From positions 468,056 to 532,055 of the forward strand of contig NZ_JAHWCI010000002.1 of the NCBI RefSeq assembly GCF_019550915.1: DNA of 64,000 bases, given 5' to 3'. Under the pieces are notes generated by a model that made no database searches, was not told where the DNA came from, and saw nothing but the letters and a program-made list of their open reading frames with translations. The stretch comes from Mumia sp. zg.B17. GTDB lineage: Bacteria; Actinomycetota; Actinomycetes; Propionibacteriales; Nocardioidaceae. This document shows, one piece after another, positions 1-11,666 of the stretch. The position numbers were made by a program, and so were the translations under genes. Every line of letters starts with the position of its first letter. Within the stretch, counting starts at the first letter, position 1.

Positions 1-2831
<2,831 letters not shown>

Positions 2832-2835
<4 letters not shown>

Positions 2836-4178
2836 CCGGACAGACCGACCCCGTCCTCCCTCCGACCGCTCTCCACCTCCACGCCGCCGTGGCGTCGGCA
2901 CAGGCGACCAGCCGCGCGCCGTCCCTCAGCGCGGCCGTCGTCCGCGACGGGTCGGTCGTGTGGCACGGCGCGCGGGGGACGTCGGTGCGCGCCGGAGAGA
3001 CCGCGCGACCGGCTCCCGCGACCCAGTACCGCATCGGGTCCCTCACCAAGACGCTCACCGCTGCGCTCGTGATGCAGCTGGCTGACGAAGGCGCGCTCGA
3101 CCTGGCAGACCCCGTCGCCATGTACGTCCCCGAGGGTCCCTTCGCCGAGGCCACGATCCGTGGCCTGCTCTCGCACGCGGCCGGTCTGCCGGCGGAGCCC
3201 GCCGGCCCGTGGTGGGAGCGCAGCCCCGGTGGCTCCTACGAGGCGCTGGTGGGCGCGAACGCCAACGCCTCGCGCGTCCTCGCGCCGGGGGAGCGGTACC
3301 ACTACTCGAACCTCTCCTACGCGATCCTCGGCCGCGTGGTGGAGGCGCTTCGCGGCGCGCCGTGGGCGGACGTGCTGACCGAGCGCATCCTGGCTCCGCT
3401 CGGCATGTCCCGCACGACGTACGCCGCTGCTGCACCGCACGCGGACGGCTACTCGGTCGAGGCCCTCACGGGCATGCTCGTCGCCGAGCCGCTCCAGGAC
3501 ACCGGCGCCATGGCCCCGGCAGGCCAGCTCTGGAGCACACCGGCCGACCTGTGCCGGTGGCTCGGGGAGCTCGCCCGCCCGACACTGCTCAGCGATCACG
3601 CGATCACCGCGATGACCACGCCGCAGTCTGCCGACCCGGACGAGAAGGGCGCGGGCGCGTACGGGCTGGGCCTGCGGCTGTCGGTTGCGGGGGAGCGCGT
3701 CCTGGTCGGTCACGGCGGATCGATGCCTGGATTCCTCGCCGGTGCGTACGTGGACCGTGACAGCGGCGTCGGCGCCGTCGTGCTGGCGAACACCGCGTAC
3801 GGACTGGACGTGGGCGAGCTGCCGCGCACGCTGATCGAGACCGTCCTTGCGCACGAGCCGGTCATCGCCCCGGAGTGGACACCGACCCGCGAGCTGCCCG
3901 AGGGCGTCCGTGAGCTCCTCGGCACCTGGCACTGGGGTCACCAGCCGTTCACGATGGCCTACGACGGCAACGTCCTCGTGCTGGCCGCCGACGGGGGCAG
4001 GGCGTTCACGTTCGCGCCCGACGGAGTCGATCGCTGGATCGGGCTCAGCGGCTACTCGCTGGGGGAGCCCCTCCAGGTCGTGCGACGCGAGGACCGCACG
4101 ATCAGCCACCTCGACATCGGCACGTTCTGCTACACCCGCGTCCCGTACGACCCGTCGGTCCCGATCCCGGGCGCCTGA
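2832..4178 (+). CDS. Serine hydrolase, beta-lactamase class C / PBP family
   Basis: Penicillin-binding-protein-fold serine hydrolase of about 448 aa; possible activities are D-Ala peptidase, esterase or beta-lactamase-like. Catalytic motifs are visible: S-x-x-K (SLTK, Ser70/Lys73 from the chosen start), Y-x-N (YSN, near 158-160) and an H-x-G box (HGGS) in place of KTG. No convincing signal peptide is seen, so it is probably cytoplasmic. An in-frame ATG exists at 2799, but the GTG at 2832 overlaps the gcvP stop (GTGA), which fits translational coupling, and the family N-terminus begins after it. The last ~100 residues form a C-terminal extension of the kind common in this family. The pairing with gcvP has no obvious metabolic logic. 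The substrate cannot be told from sequence. Confidence 0.85.
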
Positions 4179-4194
4179 CGGCAGCCGCCCGGCG

Positions 4195-4830
4195 TCAGGA
4201 GCCGCCGAGGAGGCCCCGCTCGTACGCGGTGGCGACGGCGGCGGCGCGGTCCTTGACGCCGAGCTTCTCGTAGACGTGCCCGAGGTGCGTCTTGACGGTG
4301 GCCTCGCTCACGAAGAGCGTCTTCGCGATCTCGCGGTTCGGGCGGCCCTTCGCGACGAGGGCCAGGACCTCCGCCTCGCGCGGACTCAGCTCCTGCGACC
4401 GGGAGCGGACGCGTGACACCACGCGGGTCGCCACCGCGGGGGAGAGTACCGACTCACCGCGTGCGGCGGCGCGGATCGCCGCGAAGAGATCGTCGCGGCG
4501 GGCGTCCTTGAGGAGATAGCCGGTAGCCCCCGCATCGAGGGCCGCCATGATGTCTCGGTCGGAGTCGTACGTGGTGAGGACGAGGATGCGCCCTGCGAAT
4601 CCCCGCTGGTGCAGCGCGGAGATCGCGTCCACCCCGCCCCCTCCCGGCATCCGCAGATCCATCAGGACGACGTCGGGCCGGTGCGTCATCGCGAGTCTCA
4701 CACCTGCCGGTCCGTCGGACGCCTCGCCGACGACCGCGAATTCGCCCGCCCCCTCGAGCATGCCGCGCAGACCGTCGCGGACCACAGGATGGTCGTCGAC
4801 CAGGACGAGGCGGAGCACGGACTCGATCAT
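4195..4830 (-). CDS. NarL/LuxR-family response regulator
   Basis: Two-component response regulator of 211 aa. The receiver domain spans about residues 5-120, with the acidic pair D12/D13, phosphoacceptor D58 (in VVLMDLRMP), a T in LTTYD and the switch lysine in LLKDA. A LuxR-type HTH lies at about 145-205 (LSPREAEVLALVAKG followed by NREIA and VKTHLGH). Its ATG overlaps the stop of the upstream histidine kinase by 4 nt (ATGA), so the two are co-translated partners. With the ABC exporter genes just upstream in the same direction, the likely role is control of that exporter in response to a membrane or antimicrobial signal. That role is inferred from context only. Confidence 0.93.
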   Translation of the reverse strand: MIESVLRLVLVDDHPVVRDGLRGMLEGAGEFAVVGEASDGPAGVRLAMTHRPDVVLMDLRMPGGGGVDAISALHQRGFAGRILVLTTYDSDRDIMAALDAGATGYLLKDARRDDLFAAIRAAARGESVLSPAVATRVVSRVRSRSQELSPREAEVLALVAKGRPNREIAKTLFVSEATVKTHLGHVYEKLGVKDRAAAVATAYERGLLGGS

Positions 4831-6050
4831 GGTGCCTCCGACGGGATGCGGAGCGAGACCGCCGTCCCACCTCCGCGCTCCGACTCGACGACCAGCGCCC
4901 CGCCCGCCCGCTCGGCGCGCCGCCGCATGCCGATGATCCCGAACCCTCTGCCGTCACCGCCGACCACCCGGGAGACGTCGAACCCTCGGCCGTCGTCGCG
5001 CACGTCGAGGATGGTCTCGTCGTCGGTGTAGGAGAGCGTCACGCCGACCCGCGAGGCTCGCGCGTGCCGTCCGACGTTGGTCAACGACTCCTGGACGACG
5101 CGGAGCACGACGGCCTCGGCGGCGGCGTCGACCCGCGTCGGGGTACCCGTCACCACGAGCTCGGTGTCGACCCCGGTCTCCGCCGACCACTCGCCGGTGC
5201 GCAGACGGACCGCGTCCACGAGGTCGAGATGGTCGAGCGCGGCAGGGCTGAGGGCCTGGACCGAGCGCCGTGCCTCCTCGAGGGAGGCACGGGCGAGCTC
5301 CGCGGCGCGCTTGCGGTGTGCGGCGGCCGCGGCGTCGTCGGGGCTGTCCTCGGCGGCCTGGAGCTGCGTCACGATCCCGGCGAGACCCTGGGCAATGGTG
5401 TCGTGGATCTCGGCGGCCAGACGCTCACGCTCCTCATGGATGCCGGCCTCGCGCGCCCTCGCTGTGAGCGACTCCTGCAGGGCGGCGTTCTCGCGCAGCG
5501 CCTCCTCGAGCGCGGTGATCGTCGTCGAGCGCTCCTCAGCAAGGTCCGACTCGTTGTGCGAGATCGCCGTGAACAGGAGGACGAGACCGGCGTTGAGCAC
5601 GAACAGCCCGGCGAACGCGGCCGCCTGGCCCGCGCTCTGGGGCGGGAGACCGCCCGACTGCGCCCCCGCCATCGTGGCCGCGGTGACGAGCAGGACCGCC
5701 CACGTGGCGCGCTTGCGAAGGAACACCGAGGCGTCGTAGTAGCCGATCGACGCGTAGATGCTGAAGAACGGGTTCAGCCAGGAGAGCACGAACGCGAGGC
5801 CCGTACGGGCCACGACGTACGCCTTTCCGAGCCAGTCGTCGAGCGGCTCCTGCCACCGCCGGGAGACGCACCACCAGTGGGCGAGCCCCGCGACGACGGT
5901 GAGCGCGGCCAGGAGCGGGAGCCGGTCCGCCGTCCCGACCGCCTGGGCGAGCGGGACGGCGAGGGCGAGCGACAGGACGAGGAGGGGATACGCCCCGTAC
6001 CGGAGGAGGACGCTCCACCGGCGCTCGATCCGTGCCGAGAGGTCGTTCAT
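4827..6050 (-). CDS. NarL-type sensor histidine kinase (HisKA_3)
   Basis: Membrane sensor kinase of about 407 aa. The N-terminal ~165 residues hold five or six hydrophobic segments with little extracellular sequence, the layout of an intramembrane-sensing kinase. The HisKA_3 dimerisation box has the phospho-His at about residue 216 (in AAEIHDTIAQG). It is followed by an HATPase domain with an N box (ESLTNVGRHA), G1 (DDGRGFD) and G2 (GFGIIGMRRRAE). ATG at 6050 is preferred over the GTG at 6056 because GGAG lies 5-6 nt upstream of it. It overlaps the regulator by 4 nt and sits 28 nt after the ABC permease, so the four genes probably form one operon: ATPase, permease, kinase, regulator. Confidence 0.9.
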   Translation of the reverse strand: MNDLSARIERRWSVLLRYGAYPLLVLSLALAVPLAQAVGTADRLPLLAALTVVAGLAHWWCVSRRWQEPLDDWLGKAYVVARTGLAFVLSWLNPFFSIYASIGYYDASVFLRKRATWAVLLVTAATMAGAQSGGLPPQSAGQAAAFAGLFVLNAGLVLLFTAISHNESDLAEERSTTITALEEALRENAALQESLTARAREAGIHEERERLAAEIHDTIAQGLAGIVTQLQAAEDSPDDAAAAAHRKRAAELARASLEEARRSVQALSPAALDHLDLVDAVRLRTGEWSAETGVDTELVVTGTPTRVDAAAEAVVLRVVQESLTNVGRHARASRVGVTLSYTDDETILDVRDDGRGFDVSRVVGGDGRGFGIIGMRRRAERAGGALVVESERGGGTAVSLRIPSEAP

Positions 6051-6078
6051 GTGCACTCCGTCGCCCGTCGCATCCGGT

Positions 6079-6834
6079 TCACTCCCAACGGAAGTATCGC
6101 GCAGCCAACGACCCGAGCCCCACCGTCCAGACGAGCAGCACCACGACGTGCAGCAGCTCCGGTGTCCGACCCGCCGCCGCCTCGTCGAGCGCGAGCGCCG
6201 CCGCGCCGTTCGGCGTCAACGCGACGATGTCGCCCAGCAGGCCCGGCAGGACGGTGACCGGCAGCCAGACGCCCGAGGTGAACATGGACGGGAAGAACAC
6301 GACCGTCCCGATCGCCGCGGACGCCTTGGTCGACGGTGCCAGTCCTGAGATGAGCCCACCCGTCGACAGGTTCGCGAGGACCACGAGGACGAAGATCCCC
6401 AGGTACGTCAGCGGCGCGCCGGGCAGGGCGACGTCGAAGACGAGACGGCCAACGCCGATCGCCAGCACCGATCCCGCGAGGATGCCGGCACCGTGCAGCA
6501 CCCACTGGGCCATGAGGATCTGCGTCGGCCTGGCCGGAGTCGTCGCGTACCGTCGCAGCACCTGGTTCTCGCGATACCCCGAGATGATCGTGGGCATGGA
6601 CATCAGCGACGCCATGATCGCCGACAGCAAGATGGCGATCGGCACGTACAGGTCGATGACGCGGATCCCGCCGAGGCTCTCGTCCGGCTCCCGGAAGGAC
6701 GGGATCGCACCGAGGATGGACAGGAGGATGGTCGGGAAGAGCACGATCCAGAACATCGCGCCCGGCTCGCGCAGCATGAGCCGGGACTCGGTCCGCAGCA
6801 TCGCGGTGGTGGGGGAGGTCGTGGCGGTGCTCAT
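6079..6834 (-). CDS. ABC-2 type transporter permease
   Basis: Integral membrane subunit of an ABC exporter, 251 aa, with six predicted transmembrane segments. It has the ABC-2 layout: an amphipathic start with a conserved-type SRLMLREPG segment, then TM1 (FWIVLFPTILLSILG). The ATG at 6834 overlaps the ATPase stop (ATGA), which fixes the start although the frame is open further upstream. It pairs with the ATPase before it and is followed by the sensor kinase and regulator. This arrangement is typical of efflux systems for antimicrobial peptides, antibiotics or lipids in Gram-positive bacteria. The cargo is unknown. Confidence 0.88.
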   Translation of the reverse strand: MSTATTSPTTAMLRTESRLMLREPGAMFWIVLFPTILLSILGAIPSFREPDESLGGIRVIDLYVPIAILLSAIMASLMSMPTIISGYRENQVLRRYATTPARPTQILMAQWVLHGAGILAGSVLAIGVGRLVFDVALPGAPLTYLGIFVLVVLANLSTGGLISGLAPSTKASAAIGTVVFFPSMFTSGVWLPVTVLPGLLGDIVALTPNGAAALALDEAAAGRTPELLHVVVLLVWTVGLGSLAARYFRWE

Positions 6835-7766
6835 CGGACGGTCTCCTTCTCGTCGGCGTCTGTCATGAGGTCGAGGTACGCCTCGTCGAGGGAGGACTCG
6901 GTGATCCGCAGGTGCTCGGGCCGGACGCCGGCGTCGCGGAGCCGGTCGAGCACGAGGAGCACCGCGCTGTCGTCGCAGGCGACCTGGACCCGCTCGGCGC
7001 GCTCCATCACGTCGGCGACACCGGCGACATCGGTGAGGAGGGCGGGATCGAGGGGAACGGCGGTCCCGAAGGACATCACGAGCGGCGCCGCCGTACGGCT
7101 GATCAGCCCGTCGGGGGTGTCGGCGACGAGGATCCGCCCTTGCTGCACGAGCGCGATCCGATCGCACAGGTGCTGCGCCTCCTCCATCAGATGTGTCACG
7201 AGGAGGATGGTCGTGCCCTCCTCGCGCACCTCCTCCACCAGCTTCCAGACCTCCCTGCGCGAGGCCGGGTCGAGCCCGGTGCTGAGCTCGTCGAGGAGTG
7301 CGACCCGCGGCCGCCCGACGAGAGCGAGCGCGATCGCCAGCCGCTGCTGCTGACCGCCGGACAGCTTGCGCCACGGGTGGTCCATCCGCTCGGTGAGGCC
7401 GAGTCGTTCGGCCAGCTCGCCGGGGTCACGGGGGTCGTCGTAGAAGGAGGCGAACAGGTCGAGCGCCTCGCGGACGCGTAGCTTCGGCTGCAGGCCGGCG
7501 CTCTGGAGCTGCACCCCGACCGTGCGCTTCAGCGCGTCGCGGTCCTTCTCCGGGTCCAGTCCGAGCACGCGGATCGTGCCCGCGTCGGGCCGGCGGAGCC
7601 CGGCGATGCACTCGACCGTCGTGCTCTTGCCCGACCCGTTCGGCCCGAGCACGCCGAAGATCTCCCCCTCGGACACGCTGAGGTCCACGTGGTCGACGGC
7701 CACCACCGGGCCGTACGTCTTGCGCAGACCACGAACCTCGATGGCGGGCGCTGATGTCGTCGTCAT
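6831..7766 (-). CDS. ABC transporter ATP-binding protein (exporter type)
   Basis: Nucleotide-binding subunit of 311 aa. Visible motifs: Walker A GPNGSGKST, a Q-loop region, signature LSGGQQQRLA, Walker B ending LLDELSTGLD and the H-loop LLVTHLMEEA. The signature has Q-rich spacing, and Walker B is followed by L-S instead of the usual P-T, a conservative variation. The C-terminal ~90 residues form an extension typical of exporter ATPases of the CcmA/DrrA group. ATG at 7766 is chosen over an upstream in-frame ATG at 7802 because the ABC domain starts about ten residues after it. It is the first gene of the ATPase-permease-kinase-regulator unit. Confidence 0.92.
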   Translation of the reverse strand: MTTTSAPAIEVRGLRKTYGPVVAVDHVDLSVSEGEIFGVLGPNGSGKSTTVECIAGLRRPDAGTIRVLGLDPEKDRDALKRTVGVQLQSAGLQPKLRVREALDLFASFYDDPRDPGELAERLGLTERMDHPWRKLSGGQQQRLAIALALVGRPRVALLDELSTGLDPASRREVWKLVEEVREEGTTILLVTHLMEEAQHLCDRIALVQQGRILVADTPDGLISRTAAPLVMSFGTAVPLDPALLTDVAGVADVMERAERVQVACDDSAVLLVLDRLRDAGVRPEHLRITESSLDEAYLDLMTDADEKETVR

Positions 7767-7883
7767 AGGTCCATCCCACCGTCTGGCGTGACGTCGGCGC
7801 ATCAGCCGATCGGCTGGACCTCGGTCCGCCGGTCGGTGCCGACGGACGCGAGTTGCCCGCCGGCCCGCGCGGGCTCCCCAGGG

Positions 7884-8669
7884 TCAGAGGGAGGTGGCGG
7901 CGGCGCGCTCCCGTGACCACCAGTCCTGCAGCGCGGCCACGGCCGGCGCGGGCGCCTTCGCCCACGCGAGGTGGTCGATCTCCGTCCCGGCGGGAGCGTC
8001 GGCTCGGCGGTAGTCCCACCACGTCACCGACTCCTCCCGTACGGCACGCACGAGCGCTCGGGCGGCGCGGGGGACCGAGAGCTCGTCGCCCTCGACCTGG
8101 AGGACGAAGGTCGGCAGATCGAGCGCGTCGTGCGGAAGGGGTCCCTCGGGGTAGGGGAACCGGCGGCGACGCACCAGCCGCGCCCACTCCCGCATCAAAG
8201 TCTTGGGCTGCGGGCCCCCGAACCCCCAGGCCGGCCAGTAGCCGTAGGCCGCCGTCACCGACGGTACGGCGGCGGCGAGGCCCCAGAGGCCCCAGCCCCG
8301 GCCTCCGTACCGCCGGAAGTAGGGCTCGGAGGCTCCTGCGAGGACGAGTCCGTCGGCATCGCCACCCGACAGCAGGTGTCCGAGCGCCACCTGCCCACCC
8401 AGGCTGTGTCCGAGAAGGACGACGGGGATGCCGGGGTGCTGGTCGCGGACGCGGGCGACGTGATCACCGAGTGCCGAGGCGAGGTCGGCGTACCCCCAGT
8501 CGTTCTCACGGGACGGTCGTTCGGTGTCACGGTCGACGCCGCGTGCGGCGAGGATGCAGGAACTCCAGCCGATGACCGCGAGCTCGTCGGCGAGCTCGCG
8601 GTAGTAGCGGGAGTGCACGCCCATCGCCGCGGCGATGACGACGTGTGGCTTCGTGGGATCGGTGTGCAC
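7884..8669 (-). CDS. Alpha/beta hydrolase family protein
   Basis: Alpha/beta hydrolase of 261 aa with the nucleophile elbow GHSLGG (serine near residue 95) and an early oxyanion segment (VIAAAMGVHSRYY). The C-terminal part carries an EGDELSVP segment of the acid-residue type and a histidine (IDHLAWAKAP) suited to complete the triad. The start is a GTG at 8669. A TAGACT hexamer (8678-8683) ends 8 nt upstream, as expected for a leaderless transcript. It is 11 nt downstream of fdhD on the same strand and could be read with it. No signal peptide. It resembles the serine aminopeptidase/lysophospholipase group, but the substrate cannot be predicted. Confidence 0.82.
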   Translation of the reverse strand: MHTDPTKPHVVIAAAMGVHSRYYRELADELAVIGWSSCILAARGVDRDTERPSRENDWGYADLASALGDHVARVRDQHPGIPVVLLGHSLGGQVALGHLLSGGDADGLVLAGASEPYFRRYGGRGWGLWGLAAAVPSVTAAYGYWPAWGFGGPQPKTLMREWARLVRRRRFPYPEGPLPHDALDLPTFVLQVEGDELSVPRAARALVRAVREESVTWWDYRRADAPAGTEIDHLAWAKAPAPAVAALQDWWSRERAAATSL

Positions 8670-8680
8670 GAGGAGGGAGT

Positions 8681-9532
8681 CTAGGCCTGCCCCGGTGTCT
8701 CGTCTCCCTGCGCGTAGACGACGACACGTCCGTCACGAGCAAATCCGGCCAACGTCATCCCGGTCTGGTCGCACAACCGTGCTGCGAGCGTGGTCGGGGC
8801 GCCGACGCCGACCACCGCCGCCACTCCGGCGACCGCGGCCTTCTGGACGATCTCGAAGCCGATCCGGCCGCTCGTGCACAGCGCCAGACCGTCGGAGGTG
8901 CCGTCGAGGAGATTGCCCTCGAGAAGCGTGTGACCGACCGCCTTGTCGACGGCGTTGTGACGGCCGACGTCCTCGCGGACCACCACCACCGTGCCGTCGG
9001 GATGGAACAGCCCCGCAGCGTGAGCCCCGCCCGTACGGTCGAAGTGGCGCTGGTGGGTCCGCAGCAGGTCGGGGAGCGCCGCGAGCGCGGTCGGCTCCCA
9101 CCGGTGCGGTCGGCGGTGGTCAGGCAGACGCGTGACGAGGTCCGCGACCTCGTCGAGCGAGTCGGTGCCGCACACCCCGCACGCCGACGTCGCTCGCAGC
9201 GAGCGCTCCTGCCAGGTACGTGCCGGCGCCCCGCTGAGTGCCACCGTCACCACGTTGAACCGCTGCTCCTGGGTGAGGCGGGCATCGGTGCAGTACGCGA
9301 TGCCGGCGATGTCGTCGCGCCCACGGACGACGCCCTCGGCCAGGACCAGACCCGCGGCGAGCGCGAAGTCGTGGCCCGGGGTCCGCATCGTCACCCCGAG
9401 GCGGCGATCGGGGAGACCCGGTGTCGCGACGCGGATCTCGAGCGGCTCCTCGGTGATGAGCCGGTCCTCGCGAGCGCGCGCGGCTCCGTCGACCCATTCG
9501 ACGACGCGCCGGCGTGCGGTAGGAGCGGTCAT
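8681..9532 (-). CDS. fdhD: Formate dehydrogenase accessory sulfurtransferase FdhD
   Basis: FdhD transfers sulfur from a cysteine desulfurase to the molybdenum cofactor of formate dehydrogenases. The 283-aa product matches the family length and has the sulfur-carrying CxxC pair (SACGVCG, Cys118 and Cys121), followed by the conserved GGAHAAGLF, EDVGRHNA.DKA and TSGRIGFEIV.KA segments. The ATG at 9532 is preceded by TAGGCT (minus strand, 9545 down to 9540) with a 7-nt gap, so it is probably leaderless. It diverges from the acyl-CoA dehydrogenase gene with only 51 bp between starts. No formate dehydrogenase structural gene lies in the window, so its client is elsewhere. Confidence 0.96.
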   Translation of the reverse strand: MTAPTARRRVVEWVDGAARAREDRLITEEPLEIRVATPGLPDRRLGVTMRTPGHDFALAAGLVLAEGVVRGRDDIAGIAYCTDARLTQEQRFNVVTVALSGAPARTWQERSLRATSACGVCGTDSLDEVADLVTRLPDHRRPHRWEPTALAALPDLLRTHQRHFDRTGGAHAAGLFHPDGTVVVVREDVGRHNAVDKAVGHTLLEGNLLDGTSDGLALCTSGRIGFEIVQKAAVAGVAAVVGVGAPTTLAARLCDQTGMTLAGFARDGRVVVYAQGDETPGQA

Positions 9533-9539
9533 GCGCCCC

Positions 9540-9576
9540 AGCCTATGTCCGTCTGCGTGGGTCCCGGGACTAGCAT
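9540..9576. promoter_or_regulatory. Back-to-back -10 hexamers for fdhD and the acyl-CoA dehydrogenase
   Basis: In the 51-bp divergent gap, TAGGCT reads on the minus strand at 9545-9540 (7 nt before the fdhD ATG) and TAGCAT on the plus strand at 9571-9576 (7 nt before the dehydrogenase ATG). Both spacings place transcription start at or next to the start codon. No good -35 elements were identified. Confidence 0.55.
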
Positions 9577-9583
9577 CGGGGCC

Positions 9584-10798
9584 ATGAGCAACCGTCGTCC
9601 GCCCACGCTCGACCCGTACGACCCGCTCGGCATCGACGATCTTCTCCAGCCGGAGGAGATCGCGATCCGCGACACAGTACGCAGCATGCTGGCCAGCGAG
9701 GTCGACCCGTACGTCGCCGAGTGGTTCGAGACCGGTGACCTGCCTGCGCGCGACCTGATGCGCGCTTTCGGCAAGGTCGGGCTCCTCGGGATGCACCTTG
9801 ACGGCTACGGCTGCGCCGGCACGAGTGCGACGGCGTACGGGATCGCCTGCCTCGAGCTGGAGGCCGCCGACTCGGGCATCCGCTCGATGGTCTCGGTCCA
9901 GGGGTCGCTCGCGATGTACGCGATCTGGGCGTTCGGCAGCGAGGACCAGAAGCAGACCTGGCTCCCGCGGATGGCTTCGGGTGAGGCTGTCGGCTGCTTC
10001 GGGCTCACGGAGCCCGACGCCGGGTCCGACCCTGCGAGCATGCGCACCGTCGCCCGCCAGGACGCCGGCGGCGACTGGATCCTCAACGGCACCAAGATGT
10101 GGATCACGAACGGCTCGATCGCCGACGTGGCCGTCGTCTGGGCCCAGACGGAGGAGGCCGGCAGCGGACGCGGCGTGCGCGGGTTCGTCGTCCCGACCGA
10201 GACACCCGGCTTCACCGGCACCACGATCAAGCACAAGATGTCGCTGCGGGCGTCGGTCACCGCTGAGCTCGTCCTCGACGACGTCCGGCTCCCCGCCGAC
10301 GCGGTCCTGCCCGAGGTCACCGGCATGCGCGGCCCGCTGTCGTGCCTGAGCGAAGCCCGGTACGGGATCGTGTGGGGCGCGATGGGCGCGGCGCGCTCGT
10401 CGTACGAGGCCGCGCGTTCCTACGCCGGCACGAGGACCCAGTTCGGGGCGCCGATCGCCGGCTTCCAGCTCACGCAGGCCAAGCTCGCCGACATGTCGCT
10501 CGAGCTCAACAAGGGCATCCTTCTCGCCCTGCACCTCGGTCGCCGCAAGGACACTGTCGGTCTGCGGCCGGAGCAGGTCAGCTACGGAAAGCTCAATAAC
10601 GTCCGCGAGGCACTCGAGATCTGCCGCACGTCGCGCACGATCCTGGGCGCCAACGGCATCTCGCTGGAGTACCCGGTCATCCGCCACATGAACAACCTCG
10701 AGTCGGTCCTCACCTACGAGGGCACCTCCGAGATGCACACGCTGATCGTCGGTCAGGCTCTCACCGGGCAGGCCGCCTTCCGCCCGTCCCAGAGCTGA
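9584..10798 (+). CDS. Acyl-CoA dehydrogenase, glutaryl-CoA dehydrogenase-like
   Basis: FAD-dependent acyl-CoA dehydrogenase of 404 aa. FAD/substrate segments are visible (CFGLTEPDAGSDP, then W.LNGTKMWITNG). The C-terminal block ILGANGISLEYP ... YEGTSEMH.L..G.ALTG is characteristic of glutaryl-CoA dehydrogenase, with the catalytic base at about Glu379 (YEG). Glutaryl-CoA dehydrogenase oxidises and decarboxylates glutaryl-CoA to crotonyl-CoA in lysine/tryptophan breakdown. The family placement rests on these motifs, and a related short-chain dehydrogenase cannot be excluded. The frame is open far upstream, but ATG 9584 follows TAGCAT by 7 nt and the family N-terminus begins there. The next gene starts 8 nt after its stop. 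Confidence 0.88.
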   Translation: MSNRRPPTLDPYDPLGIDDLLQPEEIAIRDTVRSMLASEVDPYVAEWFETGDLPARDLMRAFGKVGLLGMHLDGYGCAGTSATAYGIACLELEAADSGIRSMVSVQGSLAMYAIWAFGSEDQKQTWLPRMASGEAVGCFGLTEPDAGSDPASMRTVARQDAGGDWILNGTKMWITNGSIADVAVVWAQTEEAGSGRGVRGFVVPTETPGFTGTTIKHKMSLRASVTAELVLDDVRLPADAVLPEVTGMRGPLSCLSEARYGIVWGAMGAARSSYEAARSYAGTRTQFGAPIAGFQLTQAKLADMSLELNKGILLALHLGRRKDTVGLRPEQVSYGKLNNVREALEICRTSRTILGANGISLEYPVIRHMNNLESVLTYEGTSEMHTLIVGQALTGQAAFRPSQS

Positions 10799-10805
10799 CC
10801 CGCCC

Positions 10806-11168
10806 GTGGCTCTCTGGTTCGCCTGGTTCGTCGCGCTCGCAGCCGTCGCCGTCGCCGGATACGCAGCGTTCCTCCTTGTCCGCGACCGCCCGGTGGACAA
10901 CCCGCTCTTCTACGCCGCCGCTGCCCTCGAGGTCCTGGTCGTCGTCCAGACGGTCGCCGGGTGCGTCGCGCTCGCCAACACAGGGCGTGACGTCGAGGGC
11001 GTGACGTTCGTCGGATACCTGCTGACGTGTGTCCTCATCCCGCCGGCGGCCGTGATCTGGGGCGTCGCCGAGAAGACCCGCTGGGGCACTGGCGTGGTCG
11101 TCGTCGGGATGCTCACGGTCGCCGTCCTCGTCGCTCGTCTCGTCCAGATCTGGAACGGCCATGCCTGA
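10806..11168 (+). CDS. Small four-helix membrane protein, function unknown
   Basis: A 120-aa hydrophobic protein with four predicted transmembrane helices (about residues 4-25, 34-57, 67-87 and 95-114). GTG start at 10806, 8 nt after the dehydrogenase stop. Its 3' end overlaps the start of the next membrane-protein gene by 8 nt. The two look like a co-translated pair of small membrane proteins. Similar uncharacterised pairs occur in Nocardioidaceae-type genomes (recalled, not checked). No catalytic residues or known domain were recognised. Confidence 0.7.
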   Translation: MALWFAWFVALAAVAVAGYAAFLLVRDRPVDNPLFYAAAALEVLVVVQTVAGCVALANTGRDVEGVTFVGYLLTCVLIPPAAVIWGVAEKTRWGTGVVVVGMLTVAVLVARLVQIWNGHA

Positions 11169-11604
11169 GCACAGCGAGCCTGTCCCGTCTCCCGCCGACG
11201 AACCGACGCGCGCGCGTACGGCCTCGGGCTTCGGGCGTGTCCTGGTCGCCGTGTATGCGGTGTTCGCCATCTCGGCGACGGCGCGATCCGGTGTCCAGCT
11301 CGCCCTGCAGTTCGACGAGGCGCCGCTGGCCTACCTTCTGTCGGCCTTCGCGGCGGTCGTGTACGTGGTCGCGACGGTTGCTCTCGCCCGCAGCGGTGAG
11401 ACGTCGACCAAGGTCGCGGCCGTGGCGATCGGTGTCGAGCTGGTCGGCGTGCTCGTCGTCGGCACGCTGACGGTCCTCGACCCGGAGCTGTTCCCGGACG
11501 CGACCGTGTGGTCGGAGTTCGGCGCCGGTTACGGCTACGTACCGCTCGTCCTGCCCGTCGTCGGACTCTGGTGGTTGCTCCGTACGCGCTCCCGCAACCG
11601 ATGA
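11161..11604 (+). CDS. Small membrane protein, function unknown
   Basis: A 147-aa protein with a ~20-residue hydrophilic, threonine- and proline-containing N-terminus and four hydrophobic segments. It overlaps the preceding membrane protein gene by 8 nt (ATG inside the last codons), which suggests translational coupling. The C-terminus ends in a basic tail (RTRSRNR) that should be cytoplasmic by the positive-inside rule. I recognise no named family. A membrane partner of the preceding protein is the most economical reading. Confidence 0.7.
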   Translation: MPEHSEPVPSPADEPTRARTASGFGRVLVAVYAVFAISATARSGVQLALQFDEAPLAYLLSAFAAVVYVVATVALARSGETSTKVAAVAIGVELVGVLVVGTLTVLDPELFPDATVWSEFGAGYGYVPLVLPVVGLWWLLRTRSRNR

Positions 11605-11666
11605 GCACTGCCCGGAGTCTCTGGACCGCCACGTCGGGCGTCATGACCAGGCGGTAGCCTCGTCGC

